Notes: generated by a model not told the origin, from the letters alone. A stretch of DNA of 64,000 bases from Branchipolynoe longqiensis (GCA_030323885.1 CM059186.1:27079005-27143004); one strand, 5' to 3'; shown: positions 52,441 through 64,000, counted from the stretch's first letter. Numbers and translations are program-made.

Positions 52441-52796
52441 ACCAGACGGGGTGGCCGAATGAGTAGAGCGTCCGTCTCCAGTTTTGGGAGATCGGGAGAT
52501 CGGAACCCATGAGTTTGTGGGTTTGAATCCTGGTTGAGTCAAACCAATGGCTTAAAAATTGATACTTGTCGCTTCCTAGCCTGGCGCTCGGCATTATTAG
52601 GATAGGGCAAGGAGTGGTTGGCTCAGGCTCAGTGTCAGGATAATGTGACTGAGTGGGATATCAGGTCATGGTGCTGGTGGCCTGGTTTCCCAGTGGGGCA
52701 GCACTATAAAATCGCCATGAGTGCAGTCACAAGTCGGTACCCATCCTGATATGACCTTAGATGTTGCTAGGACATAAAACAACAACAAACAAACAT
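52441..52796 (+). mobile_element. SINE, head type 2, full length
   Basis: cagacggggtggccgaatga, cagttttgggagatcgggag, body with a duplicated ggctcag, tail acataaaacaacaacaaac. Confidence 0.88.
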
Positions 52797-53010
52797 ATTG
52801 TTCCTGCATTGTGCTATTATATTAATTACAACATTAGTTATCTGTGCCTTGCTTGGACATTAATTACCTTTCTTTTCCGCCATGCTTACCGTTGTAACCT
52901 CCCAAAGCATTTAATTAATAGATAATTGTATATTACAACAACAAAAATCATGTTTAATCCTCATAGAGTTCGCCACCCTTGACAGTCATTAATACATGTA
53001 TACATTGCAG

Positions 53011-53119
53011 ACACACCTGACGAAGGAAGCACTCGCTGGAAACTTCAGGCAGGATTTGTTGAGTGACGTTCTAGATGATCTTGAAGAGGCCTTACCAAAG
53101 CTGGACTGTCTTTGTTCAG
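53011..53119 (+). CDS. THADA: THADA exon w
   Basis: Reads THLTKEALAGNFRQDLLSDV, then LDDLEEALPKLDCLCS. Acceptor ATTGCAG, donor GTGAAG at 53120, phase 1. The preceding intron is about 8.1 kb, the largest in the window, and carries the DIRS1-like insertion. Confidence 0.8.
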
Positions 53120-53234
53120 GTGAAGAACTGGCACATGCCTCTTTGCTGGCTATAGGTCGATCAGTGAAATATAAGCAAAATCAAACATATATGTCTCTAA
53201 ATATTCTAGGGTAAGCCATGTACATCGCGTTTGT

Positions 53235-53285
53235 TGTTGTTGTGTGTGTGTGTGTGTGTGTGGGTGTGTGTGTGTGTGTGTGTAT
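53235..53285 (+). repeat. (GT)n microsatellite
   Basis: tgtgtgtgtg run broken once by ggg. Confidence 0.9.
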
Positions 53286-53308
53286 ATACATATATACATA
53301 CATACATA

Positions 53309-53470
53309 CAGTAAAACCTCTCTAAATCGACTTTAAATGGTCCATTTAGGGAAGTGGTCGGTTTAGGGAGTTTTTTTGTATCGATACAATGGTATTGTAT
53401 GGACGATCGATCAAACAAAGTGATCGATATAGGGGAGTGGTTGATCTGTGGTGGTCGGTTAAAATTGGGG
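53309..53470. mobile_element. MITE fragment, acagtaaaacctctctaaat end
   Basis: Left end as in 42854-43054; repeated 'gatcgataTaggggagtggt' style interior; right end not clear. Confidence 0.5.
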
Positions 53471-53588
53471 AGAAAACACGGAAATTATAATGTTGCAAAT
53501 GGGATGGATTAAAGTTGCATAAACCTAGACATTTTCTAAACGAAAACATTTGCATGCAGTTATTTTTATCCTATTTTTATCCTCATTA

Positions 53589-53939
53589 TTAAAGTTGCAT
53601 AGTCCGATGGTTTGGAGTGTCAGTTTTCTTAGATAACTATATTAAATTGATTGTTATCATCCACCTTACTTTAGTTTGAAGTAACTTTTACTTTAAACGG
53701 CTAACTTTTGAGATATTTGAAATGTGAACATGCCAAATTAATATCGGGAAAGCACGCCAAAACTCTTGACACCATAGGCTTCAGCAGTAGCAGGTTCTGT
53801 TAAATTGATTCAGTTAAGTTCTATGGGCAACGAATGCTTAATAAGTGCATCAGTATCTAAATTTTATATGTAGGATCAAATCTAGATAATTGTTTTGGCT
53901 TTGAAAATTTGATGCCTTCATCGGTCTATGCAGCTTTAA
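53589..53939 (+). mobile_element. TTAA-MITE, full length
   Basis: ttaaagttgcatagtccgat to catcggtctatgcagcttta, flanked by TTAA; ~350 bp, 50 bases before the exon at 53989. Confidence 0.8.
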
Positions 53940-53988
53940 CTGTTTCCGTATTTTTAAACGCTCAATAACGGCGTCTTTCTTGTGTTAG

Positions 53989-54131
53989 GTTCTGGTCCGG
54001 TGAATGTGAGCTGTGGGTCACATGTCTATGAGGCGATATGGGCTGACCTAATGCTCGCAGGTCTGTTGGTCAGGGCATCCTCACAACGCCAGTCGCAGCG
54101 GCTCGTTCATCTCATGATCCGGTACACCAAG
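53989..54131 (+). CDS. THADA: THADA exon x
   Basis: Completes a Gly codon, then reads SGPVNVSCGSHVYEAIWADL, MLAGLLVRASSQRQSQ and RLVHLMIRYTK. Acceptor TTGTGTTAG, donor AAG|GTGAGC, phase 0. A TTAA MITE ends about 50 bases upstream, and a minisatellite containing the ggtacaccaa exon end follows. Confidence 0.82.
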
Positions 54132-54560
54132 GTGAGCTCTCTACCGCAGCACTATCTACCTCACCTTGCACACTCCAGTATGGTACATCAACATAGATCC
54201 TCTTCTCAATCACAATCTGCCTTACTCCACCCAGTATGGAACACCAACATAGGTCCTCTTCTCAATCACAATCTGCCTCACCCCATCCAGTATGGTACAC
54301 CAACATAGGTCGTCTTCCCAATTACATATCCACCTCACTCCACCCACCCTCACCCCATCCTGTATGCTACACCAACATAGGTCGTCTTCTCAATCACAAT
54401 CTGCCTCACTCCACCCAACCTCACCCCATCCAGTATGCTACACCAACATAGGTCATCTTCCCAATCACAACCTTCCTCACTCCACCCACCCTCACCACAT
54501 CCAGTATGGTACACCAACATAGGTCATCTGCTCAATCACAATCCACCTCACTCAACCCAC
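54132..54560 (+). repeat. Minisatellite of ~62-base unit, probably donor-anchored
   Basis: About six units of ccagtatggtacaccaacat, aggtcntcttctcaatcaca, atctgcctcactccaccca. The unit contains tggtacaccaa, matching the exon end ccggtacaccaag|gtgagc; the GT of the donor corresponds to cataggtc in the units. Confidence 0.8.
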
Positions 54561-54589
54561 CCTGTTGGGAGGGGGAAACCATGCTGAAT

Positions 54590-54731
54590 CGTAATTTCGG
54601 ACTAATTTATATCAGTGGGAACAGATTCATGGCGTTTCAAGGCTCTTCAATAGGTTAAATGCAAGGCTTTTCAAGGCATTAAAATGGGCAAATGAAGTTA
54701 AAGACTTTCCAGGCCCCATACGGACCCTGAG
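54590..54731 (-). mobile_element. CAGGGTCC-family MITE fragment
   Basis: Ends ggccccatacggaccctgag on the plus strand, with the shared internal actaatttatatcagtggg. Confidence 0.6.
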
Positions 54732-55129
54732 TCTAGCATATGGTCATAGATTGCCTTCCCAATCTCAATCTACCTCACCCTGCTCCTGTTGTGCTATGCA
54801 TGCCAATATAGGCTGCCTGCCCAATCACAATCTGCCTCATGCCGCTTTTCCTATAACAATATACCCCCTTCCCGACCGGTCCAGTATACACATCAACGAA
54901 GGTTGCCTTCCCAATCACAATCTGCCGCAATCTCCCCTTGACCTCTTACATAGGTTGTTTTCAATCTATCTCACCTAACCTGGTAAAAAGGTCTCCACAA
55001 ACTATACCCCACCTCCCCTCCTCGTCTGCTACTCCAAATTAGGTTGTCTCCCATACTCCCCTCTTTACTTATTGCATAATCACCTCACACGGCCTCTCCA
55101 AATTATCTTGCTTCCCATGCAAAATCTAC

Positions 55130-55775
55130 CTTCCTCCCCTCTTGACCTGGTACATAAGCTGTCTTTTTGCATAATCTACCTTCCTCCCCTCTTGGCCTGG
55201 TACATAAGCTGTCTTTTTGCATAATCTACCTTCCTCCCCTCTTGGCCTGGTACATAAGCTGTCTTTTTGCATAATCTACCTTCCTCCACTCTTGGCCTGG
55301 TACATAAGCAGTCTTTTTGCATAATCTACCTTCCTCCCCTCTTGGCCTGGTACATAAGCTGTCTTTTTGCATAATCTACCTTGCTCCCCTCTTGGCCTGG
55401 TACATAAGCTGTCTTTTTGCATAATCTACCTTCCTCCCCTCTTGGCCTGGTACATAAGCTGTCTTTTTTAATTATCTACCTTCCTCTCCTCTTGGCCTGG
55501 TACATAAGCAGTCTTTTTGCATAATCTACCTTCCTCCCCTCTTGGCCTGGTACATAAGCTGTCTTTTTGAATTATCTACCTTCCTCCCCTCTTGGCCTGG
55601 TACATTTTGCAGTCTTTTTGCATAATCTACCTTCCTCCCCTCTTGACCTGGTACATAAGCTGTCTTTTTGCACAATCTACTTTCCTCCACTCTTGGCCTG
55701 GTACATAAGCTGTCTTTTTGCACAACCTACCTTCCTCCCCTCTTGGCCTGGTACATAAGAAGCTGTCTTTTTGCA
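55130..55775 (+). repeat. Satellite-like array of 60-base units
   Basis: About ten units of cttcctcccctcttggcctg, gtacataagctgtctttttg, cataatctac with spacing close to 60 bases and high identity; upstream (54740-55130) the copies are more diverged. Together with 54132-54560 it fills most of the last intron. Confidence 0.9.
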
Positions 55776-56171
55776 TAATCTACGTGACATCCATCCTCGT
55801 CTGCTGCTCCAAATTAGGTTGTCTCCCATGCACAATCTACAAAATCCTGTTTTGTCTGTACACCGAAATAATCTCACCGCACCATTCAATGCAGCAAATA
55901 ACTATTTACACAGGTTATCGGTGGGAAGGGAAGGTGAGGAAACCATGCCGTCCAACCCCAGAAAATGGTTCAATAGTGAAGCTTATGGTTTTAAATTTGC
56001 GCAAACTTAACGAATATTCTCACAAGAGTATGCTGAAAATTTCTTAGTGTATTTTATTTATGAATAGTCCATCTACAAGTTTTCATATTGACAGTATATT
56101 AATTGTATCCACCCGCGTTAACCAGTTCTGGGTATCAAACGTTTCTTCAGATTACTTACATCATGTTTCAG

Positions 56172-56252
56172 ATTCCGTTCCTCCACCCACATTTGCAAAG
56201 GACGGCGCAAAGTCTCGCAACAGACATCCAAAGTAATAGTCTAAGAAATTAA
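56172..56252 (+). CDS. THADA: THADA terminal exon (probable)
   Basis: Acceptor CATGTTTCAG, then IPFLHPHLQRTAQSLATDIQ and SNSLRN, stop TAA at 56250-56252. Phase 0 joins it to exon x. An AATAAA follows at 56336-56341. An alternative or additional 3' exon is possible at about 56611-56860. Confidence 0.72.
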   Translation: MPFLHPHLQRTAQSLATDIQSNSLRN

Positions 56253-56335
56253 ATGTTAAAATACGTGGCATTTTTGTCTAAATATAATTTTATATTAACA
56301 TCAATGTATCTAACATCTGACATGTTAATTCTTTA

Positions 56336-56341
56336 AATAAA
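56336..56341 (+). terminator. AATAAA polyadenylation signal for THADA
   Basis: Canonical hexamer 84 bases after the proposed stop codon, in AT-rich sequence. Confidence 0.5.
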
Positions 56342-56610
56342 AATTTAAGTGACTGTTGGCGTTCTGGTTACACTGGCAAGCAATTGTATATTTCAAGCGT
56401 TTGGTAGTTAGGATAAACAATTCTATGTTCACATTCTCACATCATTATTTCCCCCTATGTAAATATAACATGCTTGATGACACTTCAAATGTGTTTGTTA
56501 ATTAATACTTGAATGAATATAGCTTACCAAAGGAAAACCACAACTCCCTATACGATTTACAGATTTATTTCAACATATCGTTTATATAATTCTTTACTAA
56601 AGGCTAATAT

Positions 56611-56860
56611 GACAACTTAGGACAGGACCGCCTCTTTGTTGAGAGAACTGTGTATTGGCTTTGTACAACAGCCATTTTTAGATTGGGCAAGAGGTGTGGA
56701 AGCACCCAGCCAGTATCCTAAATGGTCTCAAAGACTCGTCATGCAGTCTTCCACACCAGTTGCCCGCAAGAAAGTTATAGAAGTGATTCAGAAAAAGAAA
56801 AAGGATCAATTGGTCCAAGTAGGATCGCCCCTACACCAAAGATTTTTGTCCATAGCATAA
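56611..56860 (+). CDS. Coding-like ORF with overlapping poly(A) signal, possible alternative 3' exon
   Basis: After a TTAG (about 56613-56616) an open frame reads DRTASLLRELCIGFVQQPFL, DWARGVEAPSQYPKWSQRLV and ARKKVIEVIQKKKKDQLVQ, then TAA. AATAAA at 56859-56864 overlaps the stop. It looks like real protein: charged, no low complexity, no repeat match that I recognise. I do not recognise a family. It could be an alternative last exon of THADA, the end of a small plus-strand gene, or chance. Confidence 0.3.
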
Positions 56861-56869
56861 TAAATTTAA

Positions 56870-58476
56870 CCTACTGGTAGTTCCAATCGAAGCTGGAACT
56901 TGCCCACAATGTGAGGAGTCCCAGGAATTACAAAGTATACTTTACAACCCCGGGCCCAATGGTTCTCTTGTTTTTTTGTGTGTTTGTTTTGCTTCATGAC
57001 TTCTCATTTATGGAAATAACTTTACTGAAAAGCGCGTAGTATATAATCTATTACACAAATTTCCCTTCCATACAATATGATACAAATTCAGTCGCCACTT
57101 ACGTTATGCATAATGACCTGGGTTGAGAGCACTGTGGTCACGGTCCACTAGTTATGGCCGAGAACCGCCCCACGCAGCACTTATTCACCAAGCAAAATCT
57201 TTTTACTCGCATCAAACGGGGATGAGAATACCATATTGCATTTCCTCATTATATTATTTCCATTTCTCATGAATATATCAAGTTTGTTTTTTATTTAAAT
57301 CGATGTTAAACAATTATTCCACTCCAACAAATCATATGTATGATTTCATAAATTAAAAAATTTACTTGGGAAAAAAAATGGATGAATCAATCAAAACTGG
57401 TTCAATTTAAATTTGTATGTTGCACCATTGACACACCATCCCACCATTTTTATTATTACATTCTGTCTATACATAATGCATGTTTAAAATGCTTGTGTAG
57501 CATTTCCAGATTCTGTGTAAAATAAGACAGTGTTTGCGATTGTTCGGTCGTAAGATCACTCCTTAAATTAAACATCGCAGATAACATGACAATATCCACT
57601 GGGGACCGGCATGACTGTACACCAGCTAATACATATGGAATGATCAGTTTCTTTCATACCACAAACCCTTAATGACACCACATTCACCACGTGCCAGACC
57701 AGCGGCAAAGCTGCTACGAGTCCGCTAACGTCAGGAAAGTTAGACTCGGGGAAACAAATACTACAGAAATCCAGCAACATTCATAGTCGGCGCTGAGGAA
57801 TATTACAGGTGAAGTGAATCCCCATGGACAAAAAAAACAACACAAAAAATAAACACCTCCAACAAAACAGGTTTTCATAGCGTTGCTTGCAATGCACTCA
57901 ATGGGTTATAACATCACACAGAAAGGAAGGAACAAATTTAAACTCCAAGCATATTTACGACGTCTGCATTTGTGTATTAACAATTACATTAATATTCCCA
58001 AACCACAGCGCTGCACCAACATTTGTCAAGTGTGGGTGCAGGCACCGACAGGCCTAAGCAGTGGATATTCTCATGTCGAACTCACCCCGCCTACTATTCG
58101 TTCTAGTTTTTATTATTACACTTTGGTTTGTCCATATGTTAATGAATCTTACCTCACCGCTGGCTTTAGCAGTGCTTTCACTACTCAGGTGTTTTGTTAA
58201 TAGGCAGCTGGTATTGCAGCCAACTTCTATATTCATCCACACCCCAGAGTTGTGTGTTTGAGCCCGTGCACCGCGACAGAAGTGCCGTGCCATTGTCACA
58301 GGCCCCAGGTTTAAGATGACGCATCACAGGCCAGTGTCCTGCTAGGGCTCTCATGGCCACTTTTTGCTGGTCAATATTATTGTTATTATTATTATTTATA
58401 ACGAAGTTGTCCATTTACAAGAGAGTAGGAATATTACAGTAACGGTTGTTGCCAGTCCTCATCATTTGTCTAGTCC
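56870..58476. other. Intergenic / RAB1 3' UTR region
   Basis: AT-rich, with no exon I can support on either strand. The right part is probably the RAB1 3' untranslated region, read on the minus strand. The segment near 57330-57360 repeats the sense of 58710-58770 (a 'caagtttgttttt...aaatcgatgttaaacaatt' duplication). Confidence 0.5.
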
Positions 58477-58674
58477 TTAGCAGCACCCACCGCCTCCTGG
58501 CTTCACAGGCGTGCTCGCATTGATTTTTACATTGGGCTTGTTGTCTGCCGCAGAGGGGGAGGGTCCCATTCTGTTTTTAATTTCGGCAGCCATCGTCATA
58601 AAGGCTTGTTCCACGTTGGTGGCGTTCTTTGCACTCGTCTCCAGGAAGGGAATTCCAAGTTGGTCAGCATACTC
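58477..58674 (-). CDS. RAB1A: RAB1 final coding exon
   Basis: Reads [39 protein letters not shown], and the hypervariable tail ending [12 protein letters not shown], stop at 58477-58479. ETSAK is the G5 box. The tail differs from vertebrate RAB1A/B, as expected for this region. Confidence 0.97.
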   Translation of the reverse strand, partial: EYADQLGIPFLETSAKNATNVEQAFMTMAAEIKNRMGPSPSAADNKPNVKINASTPVKPGGGGCC

Positions 58675-59129
58675 CTGAAAAACAACAGTGGATTTTTTTT
58701 TAAACCACCAAGCTATTCTCATGAATAAATCAAGTTTGTTTTTCGTTAAATCGATGTTAAACAATTCTTCCACTCCAACAATTCAAGTTAAAGTTGAATA
58801 ATCCGATCAAAGCATAACATTTATTAAATTATCTAGATTTTGAAACACATCCTATTTAGATAACCATGCACTCATTAAACACTTCGCAACCATACTATAA
58901 AATGGTGCTTTCAAGATAATATGGACTGAAGCTGTGTAACTGCATGATAGCAAAGTAGATAGAACAATATTTTTTTTTAATATATCTCAGTGAAAAATAC
59001 CAGTTGAGAACCAGTTGTGTAACTAAGTGCATGATAGTCTTTTGTAGATGGAACATTTTCACATCCATAACACCAATTCGGTCATTTTGTCAGATAGAAC
59101 CTTTTTATGGTAAGGTCAAAACTTGTCTG

Positions 59130-59459
59130 GTTGGTTGGTTGGTTGGTTTGTTGTTAAGTTGTACGTCTTGGCAATATCTAAGGTCATATCAGGACGGGTA
59201 CTATAACTTGTGACAGTGGGCACTCATGGCGACTTTATAGTGCTGTCCCACTGGGAAATCAGGCCGTTGGCACCACGACCCGATATTTCACTCAGTCACA
59301 TTACCATGATACTGAGCCAACCAGTCCTAATAATGACGAGGACCAGGATAGGAAACGACAAGGACCAATTTGATAAAGACCCGACCGGGAATCAGAACTC
59401 CCGGTCTTCCGCACGGAACACTGCATGCACTCTAACGATTTGGCCACCGCGTCCGGTCG
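59130..59459 (-). mobile_element. SINE, head type 1, minus strand, in RAB1 intron
   Basis: Tail tacgtcttggcaatatctaa at the left, head tcttccgcacggaacactgc ... ttggccaccgcgtccggtcg at 59400-59459. Confidence 0.87.
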
Positions 59460-59648
59460 AAACATTTGTCTAAATCCAAACACTAAGCTAGTAAACGGGT
59501 AGACAAAGCATATGTCCAGCATTTTTGTGTGTGCACCGGCATTAATACCAAACAGGGAGAGCACATGGTCCTTCCTTTCTAGACGTACACTGCAGACTGT
59601 GAGACATTTAGAAACAAAGGCTACTTTAAATAGAATGGAATCATTTAC

Positions 59649-59780
59649 CTTTGCTGTTGTGTAGTCTACGACTTTCTTTGTGGTTAAGTCGCACTTGTTG
59701 CCAACAAGTAGTTTGTTCACGTTTTCACTGGCGTACCGGTCGATCTCCTGTAGCCACTGTTTTACATTGTTGAAGGACTC
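59649..59780 (-). CDS. RAB1A: RAB1 exon, NKCD box
   Basis: 44 codons: [48 protein letters not shown] is the guanine-specificity motif. Acceptor TTCAG and donor GTAAAT on the minus strand; phase 0 on both sides. Confidence 0.97.
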
Positions 59781-60207
59781 CTGAACGGCGATGAAAGATT
59801 GAACTTTTAATATAGTACATATATACTTCTTTTCAATTAAAAAAAATTTTAATTAAAATTAACTGACCAACAATTTATAATCTAAATGCAGAAACAATAC
59901 TTATTACGATAATTCCAACCTACATATCAAACAAGGTAATGAGCACATACACATCTATCTTACTCATTTTAAACCAAATCCCCCCCCCCCCCCCCAACTC
60001 CCATAGCATTGTACCAAAGTCCAGACCGTCCTATACTGAACACTTGTTACAAACTAGATATATATGCGATATTACACATATCATTTATTCAACCAGCCTG
60101 TCATACCACCCTCCGCCCCCATAAGAACTAGCATGTGTTAAAAGACGGTACCGTCTTTTTAGTAAAAACAAAATTTCAAATGACCTATTTGTGACATTTT
60201 CCAACGG

Positions 60208-60611
<404 letters not shown>

Positions 60612-60940
60612 TCACTCATCAAGGCAGTCATGTTATATGGACAAATGCCGACTTGGCCAATTTATTTTAAAAGTGAACATTGCAACGATATCATTACTAA
60701 AATGTCTATTTAGTGAGCTATTAGTGAGGTTCAGTACATCCGGGAAGTAACTAAATACCGTCACAACACGCTCAATGGACACTTATTTTGGGATATTGGT
60801 TTCAAAATATTGGTATGTAAATGCTATCTTAACACAAATCACTATTATTTCCGCGTTTTCAGATTATTTTCATTGCCACATCAGTGAAGAGAACATACAT
60901 ATCTACTTTATAAAATTTATGTGAGGATACATTAATTTTG

Positions 60941-60997
60941 CTTGGTTGGTTGTTGGTATTTTACGTCCTGGCAACATCTAAGGTCATATCAGGACGC
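60941..60997 (-). mobile_element. SINE tail fragment
   Basis: ttggttggttgttggtattt, tacgtcctggcaacatctaa, then sequence unrelated to the body. Confidence 0.75.
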
Positions 60998-61033
60998 ATA
61001 CGTTAATAAAGTATGAGATTTACGGATACTTAC

Positions 61034-61081
61034 GATCTGGAGCTTGATTACTTTTCCATCTAATTCTATTGTTCGGATTTT
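61034..61081 (-). CDS. RAB1A: RAB1 exon, interswitch
   Basis: 16 codons, KIRTIELDGKVIKLQI, between TTTCCAG and GTAAGT. Identical in kind to vertebrate RAB1 except for V in place of T/A at one position. Confidence 0.96.
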
Positions 61082-61895
61082 CTGGAAAAAATAGATATGT
61101 GAGTGTTAAAACTAATATACATTTCTGTAAAACATTAAAAGAAATTCCTACTACATAAAAAAAACATGGTATTGGGCCAGCAGTACCCAAATAAGCAGTA
61201 TGCTTTAGCGACGGTCGTGAACTTTATCTTGTATAATTTTATGTTACTGGTATTTACTTCCTCATACCTTCAGGTATACACTAGTGACAATGCTCACAAG
61301 TATTGAAAAAGATACGTTATTAACAGTAAAGCGTCACATGGGTAGAGCAGGACGATCATTAATATGTTTAATGACTGCTAATACAGGGATACTTGCAGCA
61401 CTGCAGAATAAATTATTGGTCTACACAATACATATCCTTCTATAAGGAAATTGCCTGTATACGTACATAAAAATACAAATCTTTCAAGCTACTGTAGTAG
61501 AAGACGCAGGTAGGACAATAAGGACTGCCCGGGGCACCTGTTTACTCAGTCAGGCAGGTGAAGTTCTCAGTAACCTGCCCAAAAGGGCCAGTCGTTATTT
61601 TTCTGATTTGCAGTAGCAGATTTCAGTTTCAATTGGCTAACGTGGGTTTGGGCAAGTAGTTTTGCCACTTGGGAAAGTAGAAAATTCAGTCACTTTCCTG
61701 ATTGAGCAAGTGGGGGAAAAAAGTTAGTGTCCTATCCTGATACTACCCTATAGATCTACATTCAGAAGAATTGCTTACAGTTTAGGTACATAAAAAAACC
61801 CGCAATCCTATCTACATTTATAAGAAACTGGCTTGTCAACGAACATACAAAAAATACATGCCTTTCAAGTTAGTGTAGTAGAAATGAATACTTAC

Positions 61896-61943
61896 AAAGT
61901 CGACGCCAATAGTGCTGATGTAACTTTCTGTGTATGTGTCATC
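61896..61943 (-). CDS. RAB1A: RAB1 exon, switch I
   Basis: 16 codons, DDTYTESYISTIGVDF. It holds the effector region with the STIG threonine that coordinates magnesium. Acceptor TTCATAG, donor GTAAGT. Confidence 0.96.
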
Positions 61944-61981
61944 CTATGAAATAAACAGGAAGAAAATGGTTAGTGTCACAT

Positions 61982-64000
61982 GTGGCAACTTTTAAAAGAT
62001 CACATGTATGTATTAGGCATAACAAAATAATATTTTATGTTTCGGGTTCCCGACTGACCTGCCCCCGACTCAAATTTGTTTCTACTCTTGAGAAAATTGC
62101 ACCCTTATGTGGTCATGTTGAACTCAAACCTGGTAGTAGTATCAATACAGTTTGACAGCGGGCACACATATCATTGGAACCCCAAATTGATTAGTGTCCC
62201 GCTTGCTTAATATGCCTGCATGGCCTAGTAATACTAATAGTACTGAAATGATAGTGACAATTTATAAAAAGAAAAGTTAAACCAAAAAAAAACGACCTAC
62301 TACAGACCTACACCAAATTTCCATATCAACCAGAAACATGAATATTTGTTGTTGCCCTTGTCCACCTACAAACCCAAAAGACAGTGTCTGAGGATATATT
62401 GTTCATTGCTTATCCAGACACTAATCCAAAAGTGACTTGATCAGCAATTTAATAGGTGTTCAAACTTGCAGAGGAAATTGACAGGTTTCGTGCAAAAGAG
62501 ACAAAATAAAAAATGCCTTACTTCCAACAATAAGAAATCTGGATCCATTTAAAGAAACGCATTAGGAATATATATATGGATAAGATATTGAGCTTAATAA
62601 AGCCTGAAAATGTCATGCAATTATCTTGTATGGGTGATTTTCTGTCATTTTAAATGTTCTCAAAATTGGGCATTTTTTAACCAGATTGTCTAATTGAGCT
62701 CTGGAACATTTTGGACTTATTTCTAGCAACTTTTCCCAATCGTATGCAGTCCCGAATTTTTTTTGCGGTGACGAGACTCACATATAGGTCAGGGAGAAAT
62801 AAAAATAATCCATCTGGGGTGCAATTTTTTTCCCACAAGCCCACTTCCAAAAGGGCTCCACAGCTAAATTTGAAAAATGGTGAGTTATGGGAAATTATAG
62901 TTTTAAACATTTTTGAAGATCCATATTTTGAAATGTAACCATCTCATATCCCTAGATCTCTATATTCTCTTTATACAGGCCATGGAATCACCAGAAAAAA
63001 AACATCAGAAGTGAGATAGGGTGATTAGTTTTAATTTGGGAGACCATCAAAAAGGGTGATTAGTTTTAATTTGGGGGACTTTCAAAAATGCTATCTTTTT
63101 AGGTTCGGATGGGCCTAATTAAGTAACAACCTAAAAACACCCATATCTTCCTTAATATTAGAGCGATTTTGACAAATGAAGTATCATTTTGTTTCGAATT
63201 AAATATCCTAAGAGATGAAATCCATTAAATTAAGCTCAGACCTGTTTTTTTAAATCACTTGGGATACCTACTTAAATCGAGTAAATCATGTTTAAATCTG
63301 TTCAACTTTCAAAACACTGCACAACAAGACATAGCAAACACTCAGCAGCGAGACATAACTATTTAAACCACCTGGTTACTAAGTTAGTCAATTATATTTA
63401 TTGCTGAATACAAATAAAGATTTAAACAAAGTATATTGATTTTAAACCTCAACTATTAGAGTATTACTTGATATCCACATCGCAATCTTTCAGCAATATT
63501 TAAATTTATAAAAACATTGGTTGCACTTTGGCACTAAACAAGTATGAAACGTCTGAATATAATATAGCTTTATCAGGGATGAAAATGGTGTCCGGGAAAA
63601 AAAGCGGAAATGCTGATATTCTACCATAGGCTTAGCCACCCATACAAACAGCGGTCAACTTCCAATAGAGGTTAATTTTGTGTACTTAATTCCTGCATAT
63701 CATGTGCGGAAAAAAGTGACTGCCATCCCAAATTGTCCATACATCGCCCTTGTTGTCGAGCACTATAATACTTTCAAGTTTTAACCAACAGAAAAGGAAG
63801 TACATTGCTTATATTAATAATTGACTAATGATAAAAAAAACAATTTAAATACATGCACCAACGAGTCTTGATATAATCGATACAGGATTCGCACCGGCTC
63901 AGAATCCCCCCCACCCTTCACCCAAGAACTAATTTGTCAACTTTAATCAAATATTGGACAGGAAATTACCATGCATTTTATAGTGCAGCTAGCATTCACT
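61982..64000. other. RAB1 5' intron, AT-rich
   Basis: No P-loop exon found. Contains a short direct repeat ('gggtgattagttttaatttg', about 63019 and 63055) and, at about 63575-63640, a fragment of the same ggatgaaa-ended MITE seen at 34566. Otherwise unremarkable. Confidence 0.5.

Larger units (their letters stand above)
781..56252 (+). other. THADA: THADA gene, 3' two thirds (25 chained exons)
   Basis: THADA is a large all-helical repeat protein. In human, and as Trm732 in yeast, it partners the FTSJ1/Trm7 methyltransferase for 2'-O-methylation of tRNA position 32. The exons below form one continuous reading frame: every donor phase matches the next acceptor phase. The diagnostic stretch is the DUF2428 region (exons at 24590 to 29824), including RRSAGLP at 25129-25149. 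The chain gives about 1,330 codons, while vertebrate THADA has about 1,950, so roughly 600 N-terminal residues lie left of the window. Anomalies are one apparent frameshift (17711-17714) and many insertions confined to introns. Exon assignment rests on my reading of protein similarity plus splice signals, not on an alignment program. Confidence 0.9.

Noticed and set aside
62677..62938. Overlapping ORFs on both strands near 62.7-62.9 kb as the RAB1 first exon
   Set aside because: No GDSGVGKS or DYLFKLLLIG sequence in any frame.

Overview
This is a window of animal (metazoan) nuclear DNA: short exons with GT-AG introns, heavily loaded with SINEs, MITEs, DIRS-type retrotransposons and minisatellites. 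Two conserved protein-coding genes are recognisable. The exon proteins and the repeat mix fit a marine invertebrate. Intron minisatellites that overlap splice junctions make me think of a cephalochordate such as amphioxus, but nothing here proves the species.

The plus strand from about 781 to 56252 carries the C-terminal two thirds of THADA, the large helical-repeat partner of the tRNA 2'-O-methyltransferase FTSJ1 (yeast Trm732/Trm7). I can chain 25 exons (about 1,330 codons), with splice phases agreeing at every junction. They include the DUF2428 exon with the RRSAGLP motif. The N-terminal part lies left of the window. One exon (17630-17874) needs a one-base correction in a run of four G to stay in frame.

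The minus strand at the right carries the last five coding exons of a RAB1 GTPase (58477-61943), ending in the prenylated CC. The exon with the P-loop lies beyond the right edge. The two genes are tail to tail, about 2.2 kb apart.

The THADA introns hold most of the interest. There are three tyrosine-recombinase (DIRS-order) insertions: a nearly complete element at about 6.6-12 kb (minus), cut by a 44-base SINE tail; a gag-only derivative flanked by a 50-bp direct repeat at 35.2-36.9 kb (minus); and a decayed DIRS1-like element with inverted termini at 45.9-50.7 kb (plus). Two small foldback elements (3.0-3.3 and 51.7-52.0 kb) share terminal sequence with the last. About thirty SINE copies and fragments share one body and tail but have two different tRNA-like heads. 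Several MITE families are present, often a few tens of bases from splice sites.

The most striking pattern is that minisatellites begin at, and re-copy, the exon/intron junction. Donor-anchored arrays follow the exons ending at 4192, 25194, 32996 and probably 54131. Acceptor-anchored arrays precede the exon starting at 6043, and partial copies precede the exon starting at 13456.
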